Below are positions 1 through 8,038 of a DNA stretch of 64,000 nt, piece by piece; within the stretch, counting starts at the first letter, position 1, and the number at the start of each line of letters is the position of its first letter. The position numbers were made by a program, and so were the translations under genes. A model generated the notes under the pieces. The model ran no database searches and was not told the DNA's origin. It worked only from the letters and a program-made list of their open reading frames with translations. Location: positions 1 through 64,000 of the forward strand of contig NZ_JAODNW010000004.1 in assembly GCF_025398255.1 (NCBI RefSeq), given 5' to 3'. Source of the stretch: Chelativorans intermedius (GTDB lineage: Bacteria > Pseudomonadota > Alphaproteobacteria > Rhizobiales > Rhizobiaceae).

Positions 1-323
1 TCCAGCCAGCATGTTGAATCAGAATTCACCGCCAAAGGGAATCCCTGCCGATTCAGCCTCGTTTCATCCCGCTCTAGCACTACTTTGGCAGTCTCTCCGG
101 TGAGTACGAAGTGTCGGAGAAACCGTTCCTCATGTGGCACGAAATCGCCCGTTGGAGGCCATTTTTAGATGACCTATGAGGTATGATTTTCCCCATTTCG
201 TTGACCATCGACTAAGGTGCCAAAGTAGTGCTAGGGTCGGGATCTGTAATTTGCAGAGCTTGGCGGTGTTTCCCTCGAGGGTCTCAGGGATCTGGGTATT
301 GTCCAGAATCTTTCGCACATTTC
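1..323. other. Non-coding IS-flank debris
   Basis: No credible gene is visible here; short open frames on both strands lack family resemblance. The stretch lies beyond the 3' end of the truncated transposase. It is less GC-rich than the rest of the window and holds a pair of 17-bp inverted repeats (separate entry). One end of the IS256-type element probably lies at about 235-270, but I cannot define a terminal repeat because the opposite end is lost. Confidence 0.5.
74..234. repeat. 17-bp perfect inverted repeats flanking 127 bp
   Basis: The arm ctagcactactttggca at 74-90 is repeated in perfect inverted form at 218-234, enclosing 127 bp without a gene. The outer ends read CTAG. The size suits a miniature inverted-repeat element or two converging IS ends, but no target-site duplication is evident. 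It sits directly beside the IS256 remnant. Confidence 0.6.
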
Positions 324-611
324 TCACGCGACGGCTCCGGCGGTTGAGGTATGCTCCGCGTAGAGCGGGGCCATGTTCATGTATTTGCGGGTCGACCACT
401 GGGTTCCGGCAATGTGCCTCAACCTGGCCGCGGCCAGGTTGAGGCAGCTCTGCCCGTCGGGGAATGCGCCGACCACCCGCGTGCGGCGGCGGATCTCCTT
501 CATGATGCGTTCCAGCGGGTTGTTGGTCCGGATCTTGATCCAGTGGCTGTCCGGGAAGGCATAGAAGCTCAGCGTCTCGCCGATGCCGTCGGCAACCAGC
601 TCGGCGGCGCG
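324..611 (-). pseudogene. IS256-family transposase, C-terminal remnant
   Basis: About 95 codons of the C-terminal end of a Mutator/IS256-type transposase remain. The conserved tail is clear: SFYAFPDSHW, then RTNNPLERIMKEIRRRTRVV, GAFPDGQS and WSTRKYMNM, closing in a natural TGA stop at 324. Full-length members are about 400 residues, so the DDE catalytic core and the N-terminus are missing. Upstream of about position 611 the frame stays open to 731 but no longer resembles the family, so the break lies near 611-620. The remnant cannot be active by itself. It is followed within 100 bp by an unrelated gene on the opposite strand, which suggests a deletion or replacement next to an old insertion. 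Confidence 0.85.
415..446. repeat. 32-bp perfect palindrome inside the transposase remnant
   Basis: The 16-base half-site tgcctcaacctggccg is followed directly by its exact reverse complement, with no loop. On the minus strand it encodes part of the conserved CLNLAAARLRH segment of the transposase, so the symmetry arises within coding sequence. It could extrude as a cruciform. Confidence 0.8.
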
Positions 612-703
612 CGAGTTTGTCGATCCTCGCGCGGATTTCGGCTTCGCCGACTTACCGATCTCCTCCCGTGGAACTGGGAGGCGCAATCTGCAAGACTGGC
701 GGC

Positions 704-1348
704 ATGAGCAAATCCCCGCAGACCGCCGCATCCGACAGGATCAACGAGATCGCAACGGTCCGCATCGAACTGCGCGACACCGATCCCCTGATCTGGCGCG
801 AGGTCGAGGTGCCGACCTCGATCACCCTGAAGGTGCTGCACGATGTCATCCAGGCCGTGATGGGCTGGTTCGACTATCATCTCTGGGAGTTCACGGTCAA
901 CAAGCAGAGATACGGCCTGCCGATGGACGAGGATTGGGGGACGGAGCCGCGCAAGGAGGCGGCCAAGGTGCGTCTGCGCGAAGTCTTGAAGCCTCGCAAG
1001 ACGATGATCGACTACATCTACGACTTCGGTGACAGCTGGGAGCATCGGCTCACCGTGGCCGACGTCAGGATCGGCGATCCGGAGGCCTCCTATCCGCGCT
1101 ATGTCGGCGGCGAGAGAAACGCGCCGCCGGAGGATTGCGGCGGAATCCCCGGCTTCTACGACATGCTCGACGCGCTGGCAGATCCGGACCATCCCAACCA
1201 CGCCGACGCAACTGAATGGGCCGACGATTACGATCCGGACACCATCGACGAACTCCCGATCAAATACGCCCTCTCGCGCATCGCGAACCGCCGCAACGCC
1301 GCCAAGGCACGATTGGTCAAGAAGACCCAGCCGAAACCCAGCAATTGA
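704..1348 (+). CDS. Plasmid pRiA4b ORF-3-like protein
   Basis: This 214-residue protein belongs to the PF07929 family, named after an open frame on the Ri plasmid pRiA4b; its biochemical function is not established. Family features visible are the N-terminal ELRDTDPLIWREVEVP segment, HDVIQAVMGWFDYHLWEF, then YIYDFGDSWEHRLTV and an acidic PPEDCGGIPGFYDML stretch. The reading frame is open further upstream, but the ATG at 704 begins the family-like sequence. Such genes are often found near mobile DNA, and here the gene starts less than 100 bp from a broken transposase, so its promoter may lie in IS-derived DNA. It is probably cytoplasmic, as there is no signal peptide or membrane segment. Confidence 0.85.
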   Translation: MSKSPQTAASDRINEIATVRIELRDTDPLIWREVEVPTSITLKVLHDVIQAVMGWFDYHLWEFTVNKQRYGLPMDEDWGTEPRKEAAKVRLREVLKPRKTMIDYIYDFGDSWEHRLTVADVRIGDPEASYPRYVGGERNAPPEDCGGIPGFYDMLDALADPDHPNHADATEWADDYDPDTIDELPIKYALSRIANRRNAAKARLVKKTQPKPSN

Positions 1349-1382
1349 TCAAGCCGTCAGCGCCGCGGTGCTCACCGCGGAT

Positions 1383-1467
1383 GGCTACCCCGCACATGCG
1401 GGGATAGCCCCCGGAGGCGCACCGAACAGCGGCGTAAGTCTGGGGTTCCCCCGCATGCGGGGATACA
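1383..1467. CRISPR. Two-repeat relic of a type I-E-like CRISPR array
   Basis: Two related palindromic units occur 61 bp apart at their starts: one at 1383-1409 (core ccccgcacatgcgggg) and one at 1444-1466 (core ccccgcatgcgggg). Both begin ggYt and continue ggggata. The 61-bp period equals a 29-bp repeat plus a 32-bp spacer, as in type I-E arrays, and the core matches the usual I-E stem. The spurious translation gives YPAHAGI and FPRMRGYS, a signature often seen in mis-annotated I-E arrays. The second unit lacks two bases and the outer repeat ends have diverged, so this is at most a decayed remnant. No cas gene is in the window. Confidence 0.5.
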
Positions 1468-1543
1468 GTTTGCTCGCAGCCCCTCTTGAACCTGTCTACA
1501 GAAGTGGTATACACGGAAGTGGCCAATACGATGTAAGTGTTTG

Positions 1544-1600
1544 AAAAAAAATGGTCTTGTGGGGCGTCTTCGGGCCTCCCCTCAGCTCCACCATTTTCCC
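1544..1600 (-). terminator. Possible intrinsic terminator downstream of gapR
   Basis: Read on the minus strand, arms aaaatggt (1590-1597) and accatttt (1548-1555) enclose a further gggg/cccc pairing, and the 3' arm runs into eight T. It lies about 160 bp beyond the gapR stop codon, in the correct orientation to end the DUF1244-gapR transcript. Confidence 0.45.
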
Positions 1601-1756
1601 TGAGGTTCGTTTCTTCGGAAGATCCGCGCCGGCTCGATGGTTGCCCGTGTGGGCGGGCGCATTGGGGGCGGGTGTCGCGGGGCGGGGTTGCCGCTTCCGC
1701 CCGGCGCTGAGGCCTGCTGGGCGGCGCGCCATGCCGGGCAGCCGCCGGCAGTGCGG

Positions 1757-2020
1757 TCACGTCATGCCGAGGGCGGCCTTGTAGAGGTCGATCATCGCTT
1801 CCTCTTCCTGGCGTTCGGCCTGGTCCTTCTTGCGCAGGCGCACGATGGTGCGCACGGCCTTGGTGTCGAAGCCGTTGGCCTTCATCTCCGCATAGACCTC
1901 CTTGATGTCCTCGGAGATCGCCTTCTTGTCCTCCTCGAGCCGCTCGATGCGCTCGACGAAGGCGCGCAGTTGCCCGGCAGCCACGGTCTGGGCGGTTTCG
2001 TTGGTGATGTCGTCGGCCAT
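1757..2020 (-). CDS. gapR: GapR family nucleoid-associated protein (DUF2312)
   Basis: This 87-residue protein matches the DUF2312 family, which includes Caulobacter GapR. GapR is a small coiled-coil protein that clamps overtwisted, AT-rich DNA ahead of replication and transcription and supports chromosome segregation. The sequence shows the family layout: [20 protein letters not shown], a charged helix [20 protein letters not shown], and a basic segment [20 protein letters not shown] that ends in YKAALGM. Length and start fit family members of about 85-90 residues. It acts in the cytoplasm on the nucleoid. It follows the DUF1244 gene on the same strand with a 129-bp gap, an arrangement I recall from other Rhizobiales. 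Confidence 0.9.
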   Translation of the reverse strand: MADDITNETAQTVAAGQLRAFVERIERLEEDKKAISEDIKEVYAEMKANGFDTKAVRTIVRLRKKDQAERQEEEAMIDLYKAALGMT

Positions 2021-2149
2021 GGTTCACTCCGGCTGGGAAGGGCGCCCGCGAGTCGGGGCGTGCAGGAAAAGATGCGGTTCGATGCCCCAGCCGCGATCCG
2101 AGGTCAAGACGCTCGGGCCCGGCTTTCGCCCGGCCGCGTGAAAGGCGCC

Positions 2150-2458
2150 TCAGTGGTCGGCCGGGCGGTTCTTCCCGAAGGCGGCCTTCTGGGCCTCGCT
2201 CGCCTCGGTCTGGTGCCGGCGCTTCCATGCCTCATAGGGCATGCCGTAGATGATCTCGCGCGACTCGTCCTTCGTCAGCGCGATGCCCGCCGCCTCCGCG
2301 GCCTCGCGGTACCAGTTTGACAGGCAGTTGCGGCAGAAGCCGGCAAGGTTCATCAGGTCGATGTTCTGCACGTCGGGGCGTGCGCGCAGATGCGCCACCA
2401 GGCGGCGGAAGGCGGCGGCCTCCAGGTCGCGCCTCTGCTCGTCCGAAAGGTCGGTCAT
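2150..2458 (-). CDS. DUF1244 family protein
   Basis: This 102-residue cytoplasmic protein carries the DUF1244 signature NLAGFCRNCLSNWYREAA followed by EIIYGMPYEAWKRRHQTEAS. The paired cysteines in FCRNCL are a family hallmark and could bind a metal, although the function is not established. Structural-genomics members are small helical proteins. The ATG at 2458 gives the usual family length. It lies 15 bp downstream of the N-formylglutamate amidohydrolase gene on the same strand, so the two are probably co-transcribed. Confidence 0.85.
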   Translation of the reverse strand: MTDLSDEQRRDLEAAAFRRLVAHLRARPDVQNIDLMNLAGFCRNCLSNWYREAAEAAGIALTKDESREIIYGMPYEAWKRRHQTEASEAQKAAFGKNRPADH

Positions 2459-2473
2459 GAAAGCCTCCTTGCC

Positions 2474-3271
2474 TCACAGCGGGCCGGTGCGCGAGCCGGC
2501 CATCCTCACCTCGTGCATATCGGGCCGGGCGTTGATGGCGTCAAGGATGGGCGCCAGGCGCTCCGCCCACTCGGCCGCCCCCGCCTCGGCGACGATCAGA
2601 TCCTGGCGCAGCTCGATCAGCGCGTGGGCAAGGCCCCTGGTGGTGCAGTGGCGGAACATGGTGTCGCCCCTGAGGGCCCCGTCATAGGGCTCGTTGTCGC
2701 CCACCACCAGGCCGCGCTCGGCCTGAAGGGCGGCGCGCAAAGGGCGTATGGCGCGCTCGTCGCTGTCCCACAGCAGGCCCACATGCCAGGGGCGCTCCCG
2801 CCCCTGCATGAAGGGGGTGAAGGAGTGGATGGAGATGACGAGCGGTGCTGCACCCGAGGCCCGGGCCACCGCCTCGATGAGTGCTGCGACGGCGTCGTGA
2901 TAGGGATTGTAGAAGCGCTCGATCCGCCGCTTCCGCTCCGCCGCCGTCATCGGATAGTTGCCGGCGATCACGGTACCGTCATAGAGCTGCCGTATCAGCG
3001 TCGGATCGTCCGGCCCGCGATTGGGGTCGATGAGCAGCCGCGAGAAGCGCGCCATGACGGCCGGCGCGCCAGTGAGCGCGGCAAGCCGCCGTGTCACCGC
3101 CTCCACCCCGATGTCATAGGCGATGTGACGCTCGAATTCGGCCGCCGGCAGCCCGAGATCGCCATACTCTTCGGGCAGGGCATTGCAGGCGTGGTCGGCG
3201 ACGAGCACGAGCCCCTTGGCGCGGTCGCCTTCCACCAGCTCGTAGGGTGCGAAGGAAGTGTTGCGTGTCAT
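2474..3271 (-). CDS. N-formylglutamate amidohydrolase family protein
   Basis: This 265-residue protein belongs to the N-formylglutamate amidohydrolase family (HutG-like), metal-dependent enzymes that release formate from N-formylglutamate in one branch of histidine degradation. Family signatures are VLVADHACNALP near the N-terminus, RLLIDPNRGPDDP, a central VISIHSFTPF, and GDNEPYDGALRG. The His and Asp/Glu residues of these motifs would form the metal site. I chose the ATG at 3271, which starts just before the family-like sequence; the upstream open frame to 3418 is GC-rich and unlike the family. No other hut gene is nearby, and many rhizobial members occur as lone housekeeping genes, so the true substrate may differ. 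Confidence 0.8.
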   Translation of the reverse strand: MTRNTSFAPYELVEGDRAKGLVLVADHACNALPEEYGDLGLPAAEFERHIAYDIGVEAVTRRLAALTGAPAVMARFSRLLIDPNRGPDDPTLIRQLYDGTVIAGNYPMTAAERKRRIERFYNPYHDAVAALIEAVARASGAAPLVISIHSFTPFMQGRERPWHVGLLWDSDERAIRPLRAALQAERGLVVGDNEPYDGALRGDTMFRHCTTRGLAHALIELRQDLIVAEAGAAEWAERLAPILDAINARPDMHEVRMAGSRTGPL

Positions 3272-3405
3272 GACCCGGAGATGCGAGGTGACGAATGCCC
3301 CCTCTTCCCACGAAGGGCGGGCCGGTGCAACGGGGGCGCGTTGACACGGGCGGCCAGTTTGCCGAAAAGGATGACGATGTCGATTTCTCTTTGCCGGACC
3401 TGACG

Positions 3406-3885
3406 ATGCCGTTCGCAAGGCTGCATGGGATGTTGTGGACGGGTGCCGCCCTTCTAGCGCTGGCGGCGGGGCTCGTCTTCGCCGGGGCGGCGCCGGCGCT
3501 GGCGGATCTGCGCGTGTGCAACGCGACGCAGAACCTGGTCGGCGTGGCGATCGGCTACCGCGCCCGGGAGGGCTGGATCAGCGAGGGCTGGTGGCGTATA
3601 GAGGCGTCGAGCTGCACGACCCTCATCTCCGGGCCGCTGCAGTCTCGCTACTATTATCTCTACGCCGAGGACGCCACCCGCGGCGGCCGCTGGGACGGGC
3701 CGGTGCAGATGTGCGTGGCGGACGAGGAGTTCAAGATCGTCGGTGTCAAGGACTGCTTCGCACGCGGTTTCCAGCGCGCCGGCTTCCAGGAACACGATAC
3801 GGGGGAACAGGAGAATTGGATGGTGCAGCTTACCGACGGCCCCGCAACCGACGGCTCGGCCGTGACGGGAACGGCCAATCCATGA
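3406..3885 (+). CDS. Secreted DUF1036 family protein
   Basis: A 159-residue exported protein. Residues 1-32 form a signal peptide with a hydrophobic core (LLALAAGLVFAGAAPALA) and an Ala-x-Ala-type cleavage site. The mature part is DUF1036: RVCNATQNLVGVAIGYR, EGWISEGWWRIEASSC, and YYYLYAEDA, with cysteines spaced as in the family. DUF1036 proteins are small periplasmic proteins of unknown function. The stop codon overlaps the pyk start (ATGA, 3882-3885), so the two genes are translationally coupled; this DUF1036-pyk pairing seems conserved in Rhizobiales. The start could also be the ATG at 3430, which would still leave a usable signal peptide. Confidence 0.8.
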   Translation: MPFARLHGMLWTGAALLALAAGLVFAGAAPALADLRVCNATQNLVGVAIGYRAREGWISEGWWRIEASSCTTLISGPLQSRYYYLYAEDATRGGRWDGPVQMCVADEEFKIVGVKDCFARGFQRAGFQEHDTGEQENWMVQLTDGPATDGSAVTGTANP

Positions 3886-5318
3886 AACGAACCCGCAAGG
3901 TCAAGATTCTCGCCACCCTGGGGCCGGCCTCCTCCGAGGAGGAGATGATCGCCAAGCTCTACCAGGCGGGCGCGGACGTGTTCCGAATCAACATGAGCCA
4001 CACCGACCACGCCTCGATGCGCACCCTGGTGGAGCGCATCCGCGAGGTGGAAAAGCGTGTCGGCCGGCCCATCGGCATTCTCGCCGACCTGCAGGGGCCG
4101 AAGCTGCGCGTCGGCACCTTCGCGCAGAAAAGCGTGCGCCTGAAGGTGGGCCAGCAATTCATCCTCGACGACAATGCCGCGCCGGGCGACGAGACGCGCG
4201 TGCACCTGCCCCACCCGGAGATCCTGAAGGCGGTCGAGCCGGGCCACCGGCTGCTGATCGACGACGGCCGGCTGCAGCTCGAAGCGGTGAAGACCGACGG
4301 GCACGCCATCGTCTGCAAGGTGGTGGCCGGCACCGTCATTTCCGACCGCAAGGGGGTGAGCCTGCCCGACACCGACCTTCCGCTCGGCGCGCTGACCGGC
4401 AAGGACCGCAAGGATCTCGAGGCCGTTCTCGCCACCGGCGTGGACTGGATCGCGCTGTCCTTCATCCAGCGTCCCGAGGACCTGGCCGAGGTGCGCAAGG
4501 TGGTGCGCGGGCGCGCCTGGCTGATGGCCAAGATCGAGAAGCCGCAGGCGGTGAGGCGCCTGCCGGAGATCATCGAGCTTGCCGATGCGCTGATGGTGGC
4601 GCGCGGCGATCTGGGCGTCGAGATGCCGCTGGAGGCGGTGCCCGGCATCCAGAAGCAGATTACGCGGGCCTGCCGGCGCGCCGGCAAGCCCGTGGTGGTG
4701 GCCACGCAGATGCTCGAATCGATGATCTCGGCGCCGGTGCCGACCCGCGCCGAGGTCTCCGACGTGGCGACCGCCGTGTTCGAGGGCGCCGACGCGGTCA
4801 TGCTTTCGGCCGAATCGGCGGCCGGCAGCTATCCGGTCGAGGCGGTGGCGACGATGAACGCCATCGCCGACCGCGTGGAACGCGACCCCACCTATGGCGG
4901 GGTGATCAACGCCCAGCGCAGCGAGCCGGAGGCGACGGGGGCTGATGCCATCTCGCTTGCCGCGCGGCAGATCGCCGAGACGCTGAAGCTGTCGGCCATC
5001 ATTACCTACACCGCTTCCGGCACCACCGGCCTGCGCGCGGCGCGCGAGCGCCCGCACGTGCCCATCATCGCCCTTTCCCCGGTGGTGGAGACGGCGCGGC
5101 GGTTGAGCCTGGTGTGGGGCACCCATTGCGTGGTTTCCGACGACGCGACGGACCTCGACGACATGGTGGACCGCGCCTGCCGCATCGCCTATGAGGAGCG
5201 CTTCGCAAAGCCCGGCGACCGGGTGATCATCACCGCCGGCGTGCCGCTGCGCACGCCCGGCTCCACCAACATGCTGCGCATTGCCTATATCGGCTCGGAC
5301 GGGCTGGGCGGGCTTTAG
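3882..5318 (+). CDS. pyk: Pyruvate kinase
   Basis: Pyruvate kinase converts phosphoenolpyruvate and ADP to pyruvate and ATP, the last step of glycolysis. The 478-residue protein begins KVKILATLGPASS and carries the substrate and metal motifs FRINMSHTDH, the core MAKIEKPQAVRRLPEI with the catalytic lysine, and VARGDLGVEMPLEAV, with ATQMLESM and TRAEVSDVATAVFEGADAVM in the barrel and a C-terminal allosteric domain. The length is typical of type II bacterial enzymes. The ATG overlaps the DUF1036 stop codon. Its own stop codon TAG (5316-5318) is formed by the first three bases of a 105-bp intergenic repeat, so the protein ends exactly where the repeat starts. Confidence 0.97.
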   Translation: MKRTRKVKILATLGPASSEEEMIAKLYQAGADVFRINMSHTDHASMRTLVERIREVEKRVGRPIGILADLQGPKLRVGTFAQKSVRLKVGQQFILDDNAAPGDETRVHLPHPEILKAVEPGHRLLIDDGRLQLEAVKTDGHAIVCKVVAGTVISDRKGVSLPDTDLPLGALTGKDRKDLEAVLATGVDWIALSFIQRPEDLAEVRKVVRGRAWLMAKIEKPQAVRRLPEIIELADALMVARGDLGVEMPLEAVPGIQKQITRACRRAGKPVVVATQMLESMISAPVPTRAEVSDVATAVFEGADAVMLSAESAAGSYPVEAVATMNAIADRVERDPTYGGVINAQRSEPEATGADAISLAARQIAETLKLSAIITYTASGTTGLRAARERPHVPIIALSPVVETARRLSLVWGTHCVVSDDATDLDDMVDRACRIAYEERFAKPGDRVIITAGVPLRTPGSTNMLRIAYIGSDGLGGL

Positions 5319-5420
5319 ACCGGTTCATCGTTTCAATGAAACGCTGATCCGGTCCATCTATTTGTTTTTGCGGCATTTGTGCGACGCCAGATGATTCCAT
5401 CTGGTTGCAAAATGCTGTAG
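5316..5420 (+). repeat. 105-bp two-palindrome intergenic repeat, copy A
   Basis: Copy A of a 105-bp family that recurs at 39642-39746 (inverted) and 55629-55733. It holds an imperfect 37-bp palindrome (5318-5354, centred on cgtttcaatgaaacg) and a second one, ccagatgattccatctgg, at 5387-5404. By my alignment it differs from copy B at 7 positions and from copy C at 9. It lies between convergent genes (pyk and the TPR gene), and its first three bases are the pyk stop codon. Size and two-palindrome layout recall the rhizobial RIME elements; identity with them is not verified. Confidence 0.9.
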
Positions 5421-5471
5421 GCGCTACCCCGCGCCCGGCCGCATGTCGCGGCGCGCCCTTCCCGCGGGTTC

Positions 5472-6050
5472 CTACAGCCGCTCGTCGGTCCGCTCTTCGA
5501 CGATGCGCATGACGGCGCGCTGGGCGCTGCGCTGCATGGGATAGATTTCCAGCATCCGGCGATAGACCGCCAGCGCCTCCTCCTCTCGCCCCACGGCGCG
5601 CAGGATGCCGGCCAGACCGCTGAGCGCGCCGAAGTGGCGCGGCTCGATGGCCAGCGCGCGCGACAGGTCGGCCATGGCGCGGTCGTAGTCGTCCATCATC
5701 AGATGGACGAGCGCGCGGCTGCTCCAGCCCTCCACGAAATCGGGATAAAGAACCGTCACCTCGTCGAGCAGGTCGAGGGCGACGTGATACTTCTCTTCGG
5801 AGACGGCCGCGCGCGCCCATTCGATGAGGAGATCGGCCGTCTCGCCGCCCGAGCGAAGCCATTCCTCGCGGATACGTTCGGCGATGCGGCGGGCGGCTGC
5901 CTCGTTGGTTTCCTGCTTCAGATCGGCAAAGAGCTGCTCAAGCCGGTCCGACGCGGGAATCCTGACCGTCGCCTGGCGCGGCTCATCGGCGGCTGCCGGA
6001 GCGGCCAGCAGCAGGAAACAGAGACATGCGGAAAGGACGCAATGGCGCAT
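5472..6050 (-). CDS. Exported tetratricopeptide-repeat protein
   Basis: A 192-residue protein with a signal peptide (residues 1-21, LCFLLLAAPAAA before ADEP). The mature protein is helical. Tetratricopeptide repeats are readable from about residue 80 to 175, for example HVALDLLDEVTVLYPDFVEG, YDRAMADLSRALAIEPRH and EEEALAVYRRMLEIYP, each with the alternating small and large residues of the TPR consensus. TPR proteins serve as interaction scaffolds; no enzymatic domain is visible and the partner is unknown. It is convergent with pyk, separated by repeat copy A and 51 bp of other sequence. It is probably periplasmic. Confidence 0.8.
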   Translation of the reverse strand: MRHCVLSACLCFLLLAAPAAADEPRQATVRIPASDRLEQLFADLKQETNEAAARRIAERIREEWLRSGGETADLLIEWARAAVSEEKYHVALDLLDEVTVLYPDFVEGWSSRALVHLMMDDYDRAMADLSRALAIEPRHFGALSGLAGILRAVGREEEALAVYRRMLEIYPMQRSAQRAVMRIVEERTDERL

Positions 6051-6107
6051 GGGGCAAGCCTATCCGCCCCCGCGGCCGGAGAAAAGTGAAATCCGCGTGA
6101 GGAGCGC

Positions 6108-6233
6108 TCAGCCCTGGCGTGCCTTGAAGCGGGGATTCGACTTGTTGATGATATAGACGCGGCCCTTGCGGCGAACCATGCGGTTCTCGCGGTGGCGGCT
6201 CTTCAGCGCTTTGAGCGAATTCTTGATCTTCAT
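6108..6233 (-). CDS. rpmJ: 50S ribosomal protein L36 (bL36), zinc-free type
   Basis: A 41-residue ribosomal protein beginning [19 protein letters not shown] and ending [10 protein letters not shown]. It has no cysteines, so it is the C-minus form of bL36 that lacks the zinc ribbon, like E. coli YkgO and the standard form in many alphaproteobacteria. bL36 binds 23S rRNA in the large subunit. The frame is open to 6323, but the ATG at 6233 gives the conserved N-terminus. It lies 147 bp downstream of purK on the same strand. Confidence 0.95.
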   Translation of the reverse strand: MKIKNSLKALKSRHRENRMVRRKGRVYIINKSNPRFKARQG

Positions 6234-6380
6234 GGTCTTGCCCGTCGCAGGACCCTCAGGCCCGAATGAAGGTGATGGCCTTGCGGCCCGAAACGAAAGA
6301 CGCGCCCACCCGGCGCGCCGCAACTTGCGTGCGGCACATAGACGAGGAAGCCGCGTCGTGTCAACCTTCCTGCGCGCCGG

Positions 6381-7478
6381 TCAGGCGGGGCTCTTGTCGC
6401 CGAGGGGGAAAAGGCGCGTGTAGTGCCCCATCTTGCGGCCCTGCCGGGCCTCGCGCTTGCCATAGAGATGGAGCACCACATCCGGCTCGCTCAGAAGGGC
6501 GGGCGCCTCGTCCTGCTCGCGACCCAGCAGGTTCGTCATGATGCAGTTGGCATGGCGGGTGGTGCTGCCGAGCGGCAGGCCGGCAACGGCACGGATGTGC
6601 TGCTCGAACTGGGAGACGCGGCAGGCGGCCTCTGTCCAGTGGCCGGAATTGTGCACCCGCGGGGCGAACTCATTGGCGATCAGGCTGCCGTCCGCCATGA
6701 CGAAGAATTCCACGCCGATGACGCCCACATAGCCGAGCGCCGCCATCAGGGCGAAGGCCGCGGTCCTTGCCGCCTCTTCCGTTTGCGGGGAAATCCGCGC
6801 CGGCACGATGGAACGGTGCAGGATGCCGTTCCGATGGATGTTCTCGGCCGGATCGTAGCTGGCCATGGAACCGTCGCGCCCGCGCACCGCGATCACCGAG
6901 ATTTCGCGCTCGAAGGGCACGAAACCCTCCAGGATGAGGGAGCGGCCGCCCATCGCCGCGCACACGCCCTTCGCCTCCTCCACGGAGGCGCCGCGAAAGA
7001 CGTGCTGGCCCTTGCCGTCATAGCCGAAGCGGCGCGTCTTCAGCACGCCGTTGCCGTCGAACCTGGCAAGGCCGCGCGTCACGTCGGCATCCTTGTCCAC
7101 AGAAAAGAAGGGTGCTGTGGACAAGCCGGTGGAATTCAGGAAGATCTTTTCCTCAAGCCGGTCCTGCGAGAATTCCAGCGCTTCGGGCGGCGGAAAGACC
7201 GGTACCCGCTCGTTGAGCAGGCGGGCGGCCCCCACCGGAACGTTTTCGAACTCGTAGGTCACGACGTCGCAGGCGTCGGCGAGCCGTTCCAGGGCCTCGT
7301 TGTCGTCATAGGGGGCGGCGATGTGCCGCCCCGCCACCTGGGCAGCGGGGCACTCGGCCTGCGGTTCGAGAATGACGGTGCGATAGCCCAGCCGCGCGGC
7401 CGCCATGGCGAGCATGCGGCCAAGCTGGCCGCCGCCCATGATGCCGATGGCCGCCCCCGGCGCAAGCGGCGTCTTCAT
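6381..7478 (-). CDS. purK: N5-carboxyaminoimidazole ribonucleotide synthase
   Basis: PurK uses ATP and bicarbonate to convert aminoimidazole ribonucleotide to N5-CAIR in purine synthesis. The 365-residue protein begins with the nucleotide-binding [20 protein letters not shown] and has an ATP-grasp fold: [42 protein letters not shown] and [14 protein letters not shown], the last carrying the metal-binding Glu and Asn. The length is typical. The start ATG overlaps the purE stop by four bases (ATGA), so purE and purK are translationally coupled and the product passes directly to PurE. Confidence 0.96.
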   Translation of the reverse strand: MKTPLAPGAAIGIMGGGQLGRMLAMAAARLGYRTVILEPQAECPAAQVAGRHIAAPYDDNEALERLADACDVVTYEFENVPVGAARLLNERVPVFPPPEALEFSQDRLEEKIFLNSTGLSTAPFFSVDKDADVTRGLARFDGNGVLKTRRFGYDGKGQHVFRGASVEEAKGVCAAMGGRSLILEGFVPFEREISVIAVRGRDGSMASYDPAENIHRNGILHRSIVPARISPQTEEAARTAAFALMAALGYVGVIGVEFFVMADGSLIANEFAPRVHNSGHWTEAACRVSQFEQHIRAVAGLPLGSTTRHANCIMTNLLGREQDEAPALLSEPDVVLHLYGKREARQGRKMGHYTRLFPLGDKSPA

Positions 7479-7969
7479 GCCTTCTCCGGCCGCTCGGCCA
7501 CCCTTTCCGCCTGCGCCGCGCGCCAGGCGTCGAGCCGCCCGGCAAGCGCGGTGTCGGAAAGGGCGAGAACGGCAGCCGCCAGAAGCGCCGCATTCACGGC
7601 GCCGGCCCGGCCGATGGCCAGGGTGCCGACGGGAACGCCGGCCGGCATCTGCACGATGGAAAGCAGCGAATCCTGGCCGGACAGGGCATGCGATTGCACC
7701 GGAACGCCGAACACGGGCAGCGGCGTGAGCGCCGCCACCATGCCCGGAAGATGGGCCGCGCCGCCGGCCCCGGCGATGATGACGCGGAAACCCTCCGCCC
7801 GCGCGCCCCTGGCGAAGGCATAGAGCCTGTCGGGCGTGCGGTGGGCGGAAACGATGCGCGCTTCGTGGCTGATTTCCAGCGCTTCCAGCGTCTCGGCAGC
7901 GTGCCGCATCGTCTCCCAGTCAGACTGGCTTCCCATGACGATGGCGACATCGGCGCGCTGGCTGTTCAT
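7475..7969 (-). CDS. purE: N5-carboxyaminoimidazole ribonucleotide mutase
   Basis: PurE rearranges N5-CAIR to 4-carboxyaminoimidazole ribonucleotide in de novo purine synthesis. The 164-residue sequence shows the class I motifs [24 protein letters not shown] with the catalytic histidine, [17 protein letters not shown], and [20 protein letters not shown]. It forms an octamer in characterised bacteria. It is the first gene of the purE-purK pair. The preceding 69 bp up to the next gene are GC-rich and show no clear purine-box. Confidence 0.96.
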   Translation of the reverse strand: MNSQRADVAIVMGSQSDWETMRHAAETLEALEISHEARIVSAHRTPDRLYAFARGARAEGFRVIIAGAGGAAHLPGMVAALTPLPVFGVPVQSHALSGQDSLLSIVQMPAGVPVGTLAIGRAGAVNAALLAAAVLALSDTALAGRLDAWRAAQAERVAERPEKA

Positions 7970-8038
7970 GACGATGGTCCGCTTTGCTTCACGGCACCGC
8001 CTGTAGACAATCGCGCCGCCGACCGCAAGCCCGCCCGC

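Larger units (their letters stand above)
1349..1756. other. 408-bp gene-free stretch with CRISPR relic and terminator
   Basis: No gene is supported in this interval. It holds two decayed CRISPR-like repeats (1383-1467) and a hairpin followed on the minus strand by a run of eight T (1544-1600). From 1601 to 1756 I see nothing beyond GC-rich sequence leading to the gapR stop codon. It marks the junction between accessory DNA on the left and the conserved housekeeping block on the right. Confidence 0.6.

Noticed and set aside
1317-2228. A 303-codon minus-strand open frame covering gapR and the CRISPR relic
   Set aside because: It has no family resemblance, and its C-terminal part is the translated palindromic repeats; gapR in another frame has clear homology.
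5316-5420. Short proteins read from the 105-bp repeats (containing strings such as MESSGVAQ or MDRISVSMKR)
   Set aside because: The same peptides appear in different frames and strands at each copy; they are translations of the repeat, not genes.
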